From NCBI GenBank assembly GCA_947625945.1, contig CANQQI010000008.1, positions 1 to 33,743 of the forward strand: a stretch of DNA of 33,743 nucleotides. The letters are read 5' to 3'. Under the pieces are notes generated by a model. The model had not been told where the DNA came from, searched no databases, and saw only the letters and a program-made list of their open reading frames with translations. Shown piece after piece: positions 1-8,371 of the stretch. Positions within the stretch are counted from its first letter, which is position 1. Each line of letters opens with the position of its first letter. Made by a program: the position numbers and the translations under genes. Source of the DNA: an uncultured Oscillospiraceae bacterium. GTDB taxonomy: Bacteria > Bacillota > Clostridia > Oscillospirales > Oscillospiraceae.

Positions 1-36
1 TTGCTCATCAAATTCAACTACTAAGATACGCCCCAT
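1..36 (-). CDS. N-terminal fragment of an unrecognised protein (cut by the window edge)
   Basis: Reading leftward from an ATG at 36, the twelve visible codons give MGRILVVEFDEQ, after which the window ends. The start is supported by an AGGTGAT ribosome site just upstream and by a good promoter at 93-121. The residues resemble the opening strand of a response-regulator receiver domain (ILVVEDDE), but an F stands where the first acidic residue normally is, so this could equally be an unrelated Rossmann-like protein. It is not in the ORF track because it is too short. The function cannot be called. Confidence 0.5.
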   Translation of the reverse strand, partial: MGRILVVEFDEQ

Positions 37-92
37 ATGATCACCTAAATTAGTTAAAAGTTCCAGAGTGAATTTAATTTCATTTCATTAAT

Positions 93-121
93 ATTATATC
101 TCTGCCCTGCAAATTCGTCAA
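93..121 (-). promoter_or_regulatory. Sigma-70/A-type promoter for the edge gene
   Basis: On the minus strand there is TTGACG, a 17-base spacer and a perfect TATAAT, about 57 bases upstream of the ATG at 36. Five of six -35 bases and all six -10 bases match consensus. Confidence 0.75.
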
Positions 122-263
122 TTACTTAAAAAGGACGCTTCTATAGCATTAAAGAGCGTGCCGCCCCAACAGTCCCCTACCTAGGCCGCGCATTATCAGG
201 TTCGCCCATATGTATAGCCCCCTTATAGATGAGGGGAAATCGCGTAATGGTTCTTTAAATTTA

Positions 264-303
264 GCCGCCCCGTTCCAAAGACGGAGCTCCGGAACGGGGC
301 GGC
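264..303 (-). terminator. Terminator hairpin of the leftward glycosidase operon
   Basis: GCCGCCCCGTTCC pairs perfectly with GGAACGGGGCGGC (13 bp) around a 14-base loop, 46 bases beyond the stop codon of the membrane GH3 gene. On the minus strand it is followed by TAAATTTAAAG, which is AT-rich rather than a clean U-tract, so it is a likely but not textbook intrinsic terminator. Confidence 0.65.
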
Positions 304-348
304 TCGCGAGGGAAGGAAACCAGGAGGTGATTTGGAAAGGTTATTCGG

Positions 349-3300
349 TCATCCCAGATCCTTGGGATCGATGGTAAAGTCCCCGGTGAGCTGGTCGCTG
401 ACCGCGGTGACATAGTGGAGCTTCAACGGGTCGCCCTCGGCGGTGGCCTCCACACCCTTGGAGTTGGTCAGCGTGAGTACGCCGCCTTCAAAGGTGTAAG
501 TACCGGCATCCTCTACGCTGTAGGACTCAAATTTGAATACATAGGTTCCGTCGGAATTGAAGGTCATAGTAGTGGCGCCGTCGTCACTGGTCACGGTGAC
601 GCCCTCGGTCGGAGCGGACGCCTCACCACCGGCGGGAAGATCCTTGGGATCGATGGTGAAGTCCCCGGTGAGCTGGTCGCTGACCGCGGTGACATAGTGG
701 AGCTTCAACGGATCGCCCTCGGCGGTGGCCTCCGCACCCTTGGAGTTGGTCAGCGTGAGCACGCCGCCTTCAAAGGTGTAAGTACCGGCATCCTCTACGC
801 TGTAGGACTCAAATTTGAATACATAGGTTCCGTCGGAATTGAAGGTCATAGTAGTGGCGCCGTCGTCACTGGTCACGGTGACGCCCTCGGTCGGAGCGGA
901 CGCCTCACCACCGGCGGGAAGATCCTTGGGATCGATGGTGAAGTCCCCGGTGAGCTGGTCGCTGACCGCGGTGACATAGTGGAGCTTCAACGGATCGCCC
1001 TCGGCGGTGGCCTCCGCGCCATTGGAATTGGTCAGCGTGAGCACGCCGCCTTCAAAGGTGTACGTGCCGGCGTCTTCTACGCCGTAGGACTCAAATTTGA
1101 ATACATAGGTCCCGTCGGAGTTAAAGGTCAGCGTAGTGGCGCCATCGTCACTGGTCACGGTGACACCGTCGGTCGGGGCTGTTTGGGCAGGCTGGGTCTC
1201 GTCCTGGGCAGGCTGGGTGGTGGTGTCAGTGGGCTCGTCGCTCTGGTCACCCTTGCCGCCGATGGGATTGGGAGCCGCCGCGCCGGTAGTGAGCATCATC
1301 CGGCTGGCCGCGGTATCGTCCAGGCTGACAGTACGGGCAGCGCCGAACTGCACCCAGAAATCCGCCTGCTCGGTCATGACTCCGCCAGGCAGCTCGACAG
1401 GCCAGGAAGCGATCGTGTCAGTATCGTAGGACATATTGTAACCGCCCACATCGGAATAGCCATTATAGACGATCCGGGTCGCCTCGCTGAGCTGGCAGGG
1501 CGTATAGCCGTCGGCGGAGGTGCCCTTGGTGTAGGTGCCGTAGGCGTTGACAACGGTATTGGACAGGAGCATACTGTAGCCGCAGCTGGCGGTAGAGGTC
1601 GTCAACTTATAGGTGCCGTCCTCATACAGCGTCAACTCATATTCCACAAAGTCGTTGTCACCCATGCTGTTTCCGGCAGCCTCGCCGTAGACATAGACGC
1701 CGATGACGTTGGCCCCACCGGCACTGGAGGAGCCGCCCTTCACCAGGAACATGACCAAGACACCGGCGGCCAGGCCGATCACCAGGGCGGCAACCGTCAG
1801 GATTGCTACGATTTTCTTTTTCACAATGCCATCTCCTTCTTCCTGTTTTGCAGTTTTCGGTTTCGATTTCAGAGTTATCACCAGGCGCAGCGTCGTCCAG
1901 ACCAAGAGGATCGCGGCGCCGCCAAATACAAGAATATTCAGAATGATCAGAGCGACCTGCCATGCGGGCATGGATGCGTGCCCAGCCTTTTCCATGGCGT
2001 TGGTGGTGGACACCGCGTAAATAATATTTTTCGCGGCCCGCTGGACATTGGCCATCACGGCGGCATTGCCGGTCCAGTCGGTGACGGTGCCGTCAATTTC
2101 CGCATAGGCATTGAGCTGCCAATAGTTTTTGTTGGTGTTGAGCCACAAGTCTGTGCCGGCGGCCAGACCGGAAACCATATCCTGATAGAACATGGCGGGA
2201 ACGGAGGCCTGGTCTGTGATGACGCAGCCCTCAAAGCCCCATTCCTCCCGCAGCACATTGGTCATCAGACCCTTGTGGGAGCCGGACCAGGTGGCGCCCA
2301 GCCGGTTCATGGCTGCCATCGCGCCGTTGGAGTCGCCCTCGGTAACGGTGTACTCAAAGCCCTTCAGGAAGATCTCTCGGATCGCCTGCTCATTGGCAAA
2401 GAAAGCGGCGCCGTAGCGGTTGCTCTCCTGGTCATTCAGGGCAAAGTGCTTCATATAGGTAAGCACGCCCTTGCTCCGGGTGCCGCGCACCTCGGCGGCG
2501 CTGATCTTACCAGAAAGGAAGCCGTCCTCGGAAAAATACTCGAAATTCCGCCCGCTGTAGGGAGAACGATGAATGTTCACACCGGGGGCATACCAGCCAG
2601 CCACGCCGGTGGCCACGGAGTCGTCGCCCACGCTCTCGCCCAGCCGCTGGATCAGCTCGGTATTCCAAGTGCTGGCCATCACTACTTCGACAGGATAGGC
2701 CGTGGCGCTTTGGCCACCCACCAGAGTCCCGGAAATACCAGAGGGGCCGTCCTTGTCCTGGGTGGCGGGAAGGCCGATGGCATCCATCTGAATGGTAGCA
2801 TAGCCGCCCAAACGGACAAGCCGCATTGCCTGGTCCGGAGTCAGGCGCTCCACCAGCTCCTGCCAGTCTTCATCACTGTAGTCGGTTCCGGCCAGGTCGG
2901 AGACTGTTTTGTCGCTGTCCTGCTCAAACGCGGGCATGGACTCCCCACCGGAACCGATCACCGACACGTCCCGCTTCCATAGCAGGTCCTTCAGCAGCGT
3001 TTCAGGCGCCTCCCAGGAGCCGTTTTGGTAAGTCGTGGGCCAAGTGCCGGTCCAATCGCTTCTGGATAGATAAGTAAAGTTTCCGTCATAGTAACGGATG
3101 TCCACATCGTCAAACTGGTTGACGATGGCCGTACCGGTGGCAAGGGAGACCGAATAAACGGCGTTGTCCTGACTGCTGACCGTGGTTTTCCAGGTCATGG
3201 CCGGATTGCCCTCGGCAGTCATCCCTTGGGAGACCGTATAGCCCTTGGCGGATAGAATATTATTCACCGCGTCATGCGCATCGTGCCCGGCAGTGAGATA

Positions 3301-4695
3301 GTAGTCGCCGGCATCCAGGATGTAGGTCCCCGCGCCCTTGGCGTCATAGGACTTCATCAGCTCCTTGGGCACGGTGATAGTAACGTCTTCGCTGTCGCCT
3401 GGCTCCAGCACCTCCGTTTTGGCAAAGCCTGCCAGGGTCACAGCGGCCTTCTCGATCCCGTTTTCCCGGTCATAGTCGGTATAGGGAGACTGGAGGTAAA
3501 TCTCTACCACATCCTTGCCCGCCTGGCTTCCGGTGTTGGTGACGGTGACGGACACCTCAAAAGCGTCCTCCTTTTCCTCCACCTGGAAATCGGACCAACT
3601 GAACGTGGTATAGGACAGGCCGTAACCGAAGGGGAATTGGACCGTGGCGGCGTAGTCATAGTCCCCGGCGTTGCCTTGGCCCATGACCGTGTCCTCATAC
3701 CTGGTCTCATAGTACCGGTAGCCCACATAGATGCCCTCGGCATAGACCAGATATTTGTTCCCATTTCCGACAGTGCTGTTGGTAATGGTGTAATCGCCCA
3801 GATTCGCCGCCGACGGGGCGCTGAGCGAGTCATAGGCATAGGTGTCCACCAGCTTGCCGGAGGGATTCACCGTACCGGCAAGCGCCTCGCCGATCGCGTA
3901 GATGCCCGTCTGGCCCACGCCACCGCACCAGAGGACGGCCTTGACGTTGGCATATGCAGGATCATCCAGGAAGCCCAGCTCCACTGGGTTGTTGCTGTTG
4001 AGCAGCAGGACCACATTGTCAAAGCTGCCGCAGGCCATGGAGAGCATCGCCAGCTCTTCCGGGTCCAGCTCCAAATACAGCGAGCCGGTCTCCAGCGGTG
4101 TGGTGGGGATGTCCGCGCTTTCGCCGCCGCTGCGGCCAATACAGACTACCGCCGCGTCGCCAAAGGAAGAGAAGCTGCTCTTGACGTCATCGGTGTACAC
4201 CGATACCGGCACTTCGTTCACGGCAAAGACGCCCGCACCAGTCTCGTCGGGGGTCGTCTTCCGGTAGCCCTTGCCCGGACCGGTGGCGTAAAAGTCCCAC
4301 AAGGTGGGATTTACGGAAAAGCCGGCGGCTTCCAGTGCCTGCTTCAGATTCGCGGCCTTGGAAGTATCCACCGCGCCGGAACCGGCACCGCCATAGACAA
4401 AGTCGACGCTGTCCTGGCCGAAGACAGACACCTTCGCCCCGGAGGCGAGGGGCAAACCGCCCTCATTTTTCAGCAGCACCATGCCCTCCTGCTCGATTTC
4501 CTGGCACAGTGCCTCCGATTCCTTGCTGGAAACCGTTCCGGAACCGCTCAAATAGACGGTAATGAGCTCCCGGTATGCATCGGCGAAATAATTGCCCACC
4601 AGCATGGCGGCAATCAGCACCAGGCATACAACGTAGATCACCACCGCTTTGGCGGTACGGATCGGTTTCAGCATCCCGTTTTTCTTCTTATCCAT
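349..4695 (-). CDS. Membrane-tethered permuted GH3 beta-glycosidase with C-terminal repeats
   Basis: A glycoside hydrolase family 3 enzyme that probably removes terminal sugars at the outer membrane face. Domain order is permuted, with the alpha/beta sandwich first (EGMVLLKN near residue 72, GGAGSGAV near 103), then an FnIII-like domain (FPFGYGLSYTTF near 355), then the TIM barrel. The expected nucleophile is the Asp of GCVITDQAS near residue 828. There is one hydrophobic segment near residues 17-40, a second near 915-935 and a third near 958-983, separated by a short Lys-rich loop. This predicts catalytic and C-terminal parts both outside the cell. The C-terminus carries three 94-residue repeats. 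The ATG at 4695 is preferred because AAAGGAG lies 9 bases away; the ATG at 4701 is only 3 bases from it. It is the last gene of the operon. Family call is firm, substrate unknown. Confidence 0.9.
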   Translation of the reverse strand: MDKKKNGMLKPIRTAKAVVIYVVCLVLIAAMLVGNYFADAYRELITVYLSGSGTVSSKESEALCQEIEQEGMVLLKNEGGLPLASGAKVSVFGQDSVDFVYGGAGSGAVDTSKAANLKQALEAAGFSVNPTLWDFYATGPGKGYRKTTPDETGAGVFAVNEVPVSVYTDDVKSSFSSFGDAAVVCIGRSGGESADIPTTPLETGSLYLELDPEELAMLSMACGSFDNVVLLLNSNNPVELGFLDDPAYANVKAVLWCGGVGQTGIYAIGEALAGTVNPSGKLVDTYAYDSLSAPSAANLGDYTITNSTVGNGNKYLVYAEGIYVGYRYYETRYEDTVMGQGNAGDYDYAATVQFPFGYGLSYTTFSWSDFQVEEKEDAFEVSVTVTNTGSQAGKDVVEIYLQSPYTDYDRENGIEKAAVTLAGFAKTEVLEPGDSEDVTITVPKELMKSYDAKGAGTYILDAGDYYLTAGHDAHDAVNNILSAKGYTVSQGMTAEGNPAMTWKTTVSSQDNAVYSVSLATGTAIVNQFDDVDIRYYDGNFTYLSRSDWTGTWPTTYQNGSWEAPETLLKDLLWKRDVSVIGSGGESMPAFEQDSDKTVSDLAGTDYSDEDWQELVERLTPDQAMRLVRLGGYATIQMDAIGLPATQDKDGPSGISGTLVGGQSATAYPVEVVMASTWNTELIQRLGESVGDDSVATGVAGWYAPGVNIHRSPYSGRNFEYFSEDGFLSGKISAAEVRGTRSKGVLTYMKHFALNDQESNRYGAAFFANEQAIREIFLKGFEYTVTEGDSNGAMAAMNRLGATWSGSHKGLMTNVLREEWGFEGCVITDQASVPAMFYQDMVSGLAAGTDLWLNTNKNYWQLNAYAEIDGTVTDWTGNAAVMANVQRAAKNIIYAVSTTNAMEKAGHASMPAWQVALIILNILVFGGAAILLVWTTLRLVITLKSKPKTAKQEEGDGIVKKKIVAILTVAALVIGLAAGVLVMFLVKGGSSSAGGANVIGVYVYGEAAGNSMGDNDFVEYELTLYEDGTYKLTTSTASCGYSMLLSNTVVNAYGTYTKGTSADGYTPCQLSEATRIVYNGYSDVGGYNMSYDTDTIASWPVELPGGVMTEQADFWVQFGAARTVSLDDTAASRMMLTTGAAAPNPIGGKGDQSDEPTDTTTQPAQDETQPAQTAPTDGVTVTSDDGATTLTFNSDGTYVFKFESYGVEDAGTYTFEGGVLTLTNSNGAEATAEGDPLKLHYVTAVSDQLTGDFTIDPKDLPAGGEASAPTEGVTVTSDDGATTMTFNSDGTYVFKFESYSVEDAGTYTFEGGVLTLTNSKGAEATAEGDPLKLHYVTAVSDQLTGDFTIDPKDLPAGGEASAPTEGVTVTSDDGATTMTFNSDGTYVFKFESYSVEDAGTYTFEGGVLTLTNSKGVEATAEGDPLKLHYVTAVSDQLTGDFTIDPKDLG
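357..1180 (-). repeat. Three in-frame tandem repeats of 282 bp in the GH3 gene
   Basis: The marker GATCCTTGGG recurs at 357, 639 and 921, a period of exactly 282 bases (94 codons). The two copies nearest the C-terminus (357-638 and 639-920) are almost identical at the DNA level, while the third (921 to about 1180) has more silent changes. Each unit encodes a beta-rich sequence with NSDGTYVFKFESY and EDAGTYTFEGG, followed by a DLPAGGEASAPTE linker. The pattern indicates recent duplication. Confidence 0.92.
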
Positions 4696-4749
4696 TTGCA
4701 TCTGCTCCTTTCTAGAATGGCCCGCGGCTGCGATCCATCAAAAATATAT

Positions 4750-4782
4750 CGGTAAGCGGTCTGGGCGGACTTGCCTTTACCG
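4750..4782 (-). terminator. Possible weak attenuator hairpin between GH43 and membrane GH3 genes
   Basis: In the 96-base gap between these genes the minus strand has CGGTAA and TTACCG arms (6 bp) followed by ATATATTTTT. The stem is short and the loop large. It could lower expression of the last gene, or it could be chance. Confidence 0.25.
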
Positions 4783-4791
4783 CCTCCCTGC

Positions 4792-6180
4792 TCATTCCCC
4801 GCTGGAAAACTCCTGGAGCCTCCAGCACGCCGACCAGCGGATCTCCGGCATATCAGCGTGGATAGTCACTGGCAGCCACACATAGCCTGCTACGGAGGTG
4901 TCGGCCGTTTCCAGCACATTCGCTTCCAGCATTTCCTGCCGTTCCGCCGGTGTGGCATGATACCGGTCCGGAGCGTCCTTTTCGGCAATGACCCGGGTAA
5001 ACAGATCCGCGATCCGGGCATCCACCGGATAGCCGGGAAGCCAGCGATCCGCCATGGCGATCAGCAGGCCGCTGCCCTCTACCCGGAATACCTTACAGAT
5101 CTGACTGTTGAAGGAGGCGTTGGTCTCGTCCTCCGGGTGTGGATTCCCGATGTGTTCAAAGGGTATATCCCAGGCATCCGAAACGGCGGCGGCGCTTTGG
5201 TTCGGCACATAGCCGGTCATGCCGCTGGTGAGCATATATTTTCTTCCGCCCCGCTCAAAGAGCGCCGGGGCCTCCCGGGTAAAGGGCGGGTGCAAATTCG
5301 GATAGCTTTTCGCAACCTCCCTGCCGGCATGGAGATAATCCTCCGTCAGCTCCATGCAGAGCATGGAACGGTGGTCCGCGTCGAAGTAGAGATACCCCTT
5401 CCCGGTTTTCTCATCGGAGACCAGGTCAAAATCCCCTGCCTTGTGGCCGCCGGGATTATAGAGGTTCTCCACCATCCGGTAGGGACCTAAAAGCCGGTCC
5501 GCCTGCCACACGGTGAAAGCCGCCTCCGGCCCGGAGAGCTTGATCCAGCAGACATACTTCCCGGTGGCGGGACACTTGAGAATGTGGGGCCGGTCCACCC
5601 GCTTTGCCGGGAACAGTGCGGCATTGGGATCGTCCAGCACTGGGGGGATGAGGAATCCCCGGTCCTCCCAATTATATAGATCTGTGGAAGCGTAGACCTT
5701 GATCCCCCAGGTCCAGACGCCGTTCTTTCCGTCGGTATGCTCCTTGTTTTCCCCATACCAATAGTAGACGCCGTCCTCGAAATATACCGCGCCGCCATGG
5801 GCTTGGATCGGTTCGCCCTTGGTATCCAGCCAGGGCTGACCGGGGTAAAACGCGTCTTGCGTATGGGACGCCGTTTTTGCCTTGGGTTTGCTCTGATCCT
5901 GACGGTCCAGTTCCTGAAAGCGCTGGATCAGTGCCCGCTCTGCCGGGCTGATCCGGTTTTCCGGGGTGTTGAGCTTCTCCAACTCCCTGCCCAGAGATTC
6001 CAGGAGCTGCTCTCCCTGCGGGACCCTGGCATATCGCACCAGCTGCTCCAAGGATAAGGAACCGGCCTGGGGGTTGGCCGCTACCATTTTCCTCATACCG
6101 GGAAGAAACCGGTCAAACAGCGCGGCTCCGGCGGGGTCTTCCAGAAGAGCGGAGAGCTTCATGTTGACACTATAAACCAT
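4792..6180 (-). CDS. GH43-like glycosidase with N-terminal helical module
   Basis: Five-bladed propeller glycoside hydrolase of the GH43 type, cytoplasmic because no signal peptide is seen. The recognisable block is PIQAHGGAVYFEDGVYYWYGENK near residues 125-147, with further propeller strands (GIKVYASTDLYNWEDRG, RPHILKCPATGKYVCW). The AHGG...YYWYGE pattern recalls GH43 subfamilies 24/34 (galactan-type exo enzymes), but I cannot fix the subfamily or substrate. Residues 1-100 are not part of the propeller. They form a helical segment (LLEDPAGAALFDRFLPGM) resembling the C-terminus of the neighbouring GH2. The gene starts 9 bases after the GH2 stop, with AGGAAGTGAG as ribosome site. An internal ATG six codons on has no ribosome site, so 6180 is preferred. 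Confidence 0.85.
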   Translation of the reverse strand: MVYSVNMKLSALLEDPAGAALFDRFLPGMRKMVAANPQAGSLSLEQLVRYARVPQGEQLLESLGRELEKLNTPENRISPAERALIQRFQELDRQDQSKPKAKTASHTQDAFYPGQPWLDTKGEPIQAHGGAVYFEDGVYYWYGENKEHTDGKNGVWTWGIKVYASTDLYNWEDRGFLIPPVLDDPNAALFPAKRVDRPHILKCPATGKYVCWIKLSGPEAAFTVWQADRLLGPYRMVENLYNPGGHKAGDFDLVSDEKTGKGYLYFDADHRSMLCMELTEDYLHAGREVAKSYPNLHPPFTREAPALFERGGRKYMLTSGMTGYVPNQSAAAVSDAWDIPFEHIGNPHPEDETNASFNSQICKVFRVEGSGLLIAMADRWLPGYPVDARIADLFTRVIAEKDAPDRYHATPAERQEMLEANVLETADTSVAGYVWLPVTIHADMPEIRWSACWRLQEFSSGE

Positions 6181-6189
6181 CGCTTTATC

Positions 6190-8361
6190 TCACTTCCTGA
6201 TCTGCTGCAAGGCGGCGTTGAGGGATCTTACCATCTCCGCCGGTACCGCGCCGCCGGCCTGCTTGATCAGGCTCTCCAGGGGCAGCCCCGCCATCATACG
6301 CTGAAGGTTGGCATTCCCGGAGGCGCTTTTGGCTACATCGCCCCGGCTGGCGGTCATGCGCTCCATCATCTTTCCCAAGATCGCGGCGGAGCGGGGATTC
6401 TGCATCAGCTCACCCATGGTATCCTTGACAGAATAGCAGTCGGGGTCATAGTCCGCTTTATCGAACCAGTTGACGACCTCCGCTTTCCGGAAAAGATACG
6501 CCCTGTTGGGCTCCGCCGTGCGGCGCAGGATGATCTGATCCCGGCACTCTCCGGCGACGGCCTCAATTTGATGCTCGCCGGTAATGGGGACGGTAAAGGT
6601 GAAAACGGTTTGCCCCGCAATGGAGCCGATCTCATTCCCGTCCACAAAGAGCGCCACGGAGGGCTGGTTGGAATAAACCTTGACCTGGGTAACCCCTTCC
6701 GCCCGGTCAGCGTATCGCCGCCCGCAGATATGTACGAACGGCTCTTGGCTCCATGCCGCCTTGTACAGGTAAAACGTGTCCTTTCGCAGCTTTCGGTCAA
6801 AGGTCACCAGGCCCTTCTGGTTGATGCCCTTTTTTCCACCCTCATCCCGGCCGTCGGCGGCGAAGTCGAACAGATTCCACACATAGGTAGCCCAAAGATA
6901 GGGCCGCTCCCGGATCACCTTCAGCAGGTGCTCATGGTAGAGGCACTGGTACTCCTCGCTGTAGTCTCCCCGCTCGGGCGTGGAGGAATGGAATTGGGGA
7001 TTAGCGTCGGCGCCGTACTCAGAGAAGCCGATGACCCGTCCGGGGAATTTAGCATGGAATTCATCGAAGAATCGGTCGTTCTGCTCCAATTCTCCCAGAT
7101 ACCAGCCAAAGTACAGATTGTAGCTTCCGATATCGGGAATATCAATAAGCGGGCTGTCGGTCTCCAGCATGAACACATGGGCCATGGTGGTGGGCCGGGT
7201 GGCATCCAGCCGATGGCAGAGATCGTTGAGCAGCCGGTGGTTCTCCATCAAGTCCTCTGTCGCCTCGCCGGATGCCGTGATCTCATTGGAAAGTCCCCAG
7301 CACACAATGGAGGGATGATTATAATTTTGCACGATCAGCTCCCGCATCTGACTGAGGGTGTTCTCCCGGCCGTTCGGCATATGCTCCGTGATATAAGGGA
7401 TCTCCGCCCAGACGATGATTCCGTATTCGTCGCACAGATCGTAAAACTCCTGGGCGTGCTGGTAATGGGCCAGCCGCACGGTATTGGCACCAATCTCCCG
7501 GATGATTTCCAGGTCTTCCCGGTGCTCGGCCATGGTGAGCGCGTTGCCCATACCCTGCCGATCCTGATGGCGGGACACCCCGCGGAGGGGGTAGGGCCGA
7601 CCGTTGAGGAAAAAGCCCTTCTCCCGGTCAAAGCGGATTTCCCGACAGCCGAACCGGGTACTGGTCTCATCGCCGCTTTCCAGCTTCGCGGTGGCAGTAT
7701 ACAGGTACGGGTCCTGCACCCCGTCCCAAAGCCGGACGTTCTCCAGCACAAACTCCGCGCTGGCGTAGCCGTCCACAGAGGGAACGGTCCTGTGCTTTCC
7801 ATCTACCGTGATCTCCACATCGCCGCCATTTTGCCAGGTCTCCACCATGACGGTGGCGGAGCGACGCGCCAGGTCTACGACGGACGTGGCCTTGATGCCC
7901 GGCGTGCCGTCCTTTTCCAGTTCAAAGTGCCGTTCCGGGACAACGATCAGCTTCACATCCCGGTACAACCCGCCATAGAAGGTAAAGTCCGCCTTCTGGG
8001 GGTATACCCGGCGATTTTCTCCATTGTCTACCGTCACTTCCAGCAGATTTTCCTGTCGCAACGCATCGGTCATCTCCGCCCGGAAGGTGGAGTAGCCGCC
8101 CTCATGATGGGCAAGAGGGACACCGTTGAGCGTCACATCCGCGGTCATAGCCGCGCCGCTGAATTCAATATAGACCCGCTCTCCATCCTTCAGCAGAGGC
8201 TTGGGGAAGGATTTGGTATACACCGCGGCGCCGCGCCAGTAGTCATTGCCCCCATCCTGACCATCCACGGCATTCCAGGTGTGGGGCAGAGTGACGGAAA
8301 CAGGCGCCTCCCCAGGCTTGGCAAAGGACCAGTTTCCGTTAAAATCAATGCTTTTTCGCAT
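6190..8361 (-). CDS. GH2 beta-glycosidase (beta-galactosidase/beta-glucuronidase type) with C-terminal helical module
   Basis: Glycoside hydrolase family 2 retaining enzyme, cytoplasmic. It shows the sugar-binding jelly-roll domain (NGNWSFAKPGEAPVSVTLPHTWN), an immunoglobulin-like domain, and a TIM barrel with the acid/base Glu in WGLSNEI near residue 358 and the nucleophile Glu in IGFSEYGAD near 447. The barrel ends with WNLFDFAADGR and NQKGLVTFDRK. An N-x-K motif is present at the position used by glucuronidases, but many beta-galactosidases also have one, so activity on galactose or glucuronic acid is open. After about residue 640 a helical tail (MGELMQNPRSAAILGKMM) matches the N-terminal module of the GH43 next door. 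AAGGAGGAG lies 3 bases before the ATG and the gap from the GH3 stop is 10 bases. Confidence 0.93.
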   Translation of the reverse strand: MRKSIDFNGNWSFAKPGEAPVSVTLPHTWNAVDGQDGGNDYWRGAAVYTKSFPKPLLKDGERVYIEFSGAAMTADVTLNGVPLAHHEGGYSTFRAEMTDALRQENLLEVTVDNGENRRVYPQKADFTFYGGLYRDVKLIVVPERHFELEKDGTPGIKATSVVDLARRSATVMVETWQNGGDVEITVDGKHRTVPSVDGYASAEFVLENVRLWDGVQDPYLYTATAKLESGDETSTRFGCREIRFDREKGFFLNGRPYPLRGVSRHQDRQGMGNALTMAEHREDLEIIREIGANTVRLAHYQHAQEFYDLCDEYGIIVWAEIPYITEHMPNGRENTLSQMRELIVQNYNHPSIVCWGLSNEITASGEATEDLMENHRLLNDLCHRLDATRPTTMAHVFMLETDSPLIDIPDIGSYNLYFGWYLGELEQNDRFFDEFHAKFPGRVIGFSEYGADANPQFHSSTPERGDYSEEYQCLYHEHLLKVIRERPYLWATYVWNLFDFAADGRDEGGKKGINQKGLVTFDRKLRKDTFYLYKAAWSQEPFVHICGRRYADRAEGVTQVKVYSNQPSVALFVDGNEIGSIAGQTVFTFTVPITGEHQIEAVAGECRDQIILRRTAEPNRAYLFRKAEVVNWFDKADYDPDCYSVKDTMGELMQNPRSAAILGKMMERMTASRGDVAKSASGNANLQRMMAGLPLESLIKQAGGAVPAEMVRSLNAALQQIRK

Positions 8362-8371
8362 AGGCTCCTCC

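Larger units (their letters stand above)
37..348. other. Intergenic region between the edge gene and the GH operon
   Basis: This 312-base stretch has no convincing gene. It holds, from left to right, the ribosome site and AT-rich leader of the edge gene, its promoter (93-121), about 140 bases in which I recognise only a weak CCCCT/AGGGG hairpin near 220-240, and the terminator hairpin of the large leftward operon (264-303). Confidence 0.6.

Noticed and set aside
357-1180. Regular direct repeats considered as a CRISPR-like or satellite array
   Set aside because: The period is 282 bases, a multiple of three, the frame stays open throughout and there are no unique spacers. It is a coding repeat.
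415-2982. 855-codon plus-strand ORF opposite the membrane GH3 gene
   Set aside because: It is a shadow of the GC-rich minus-strand gene. Its repeats mirror the GH3 repeats, it has no ribosome site, and its sequence is the His/Gly/Arg-rich type that antisense frames produce.
3274-4755. 493-codon plus-strand ORF
   Set aside because: Antisense shadow of the same GH3 gene, which has clear family motifs throughout.
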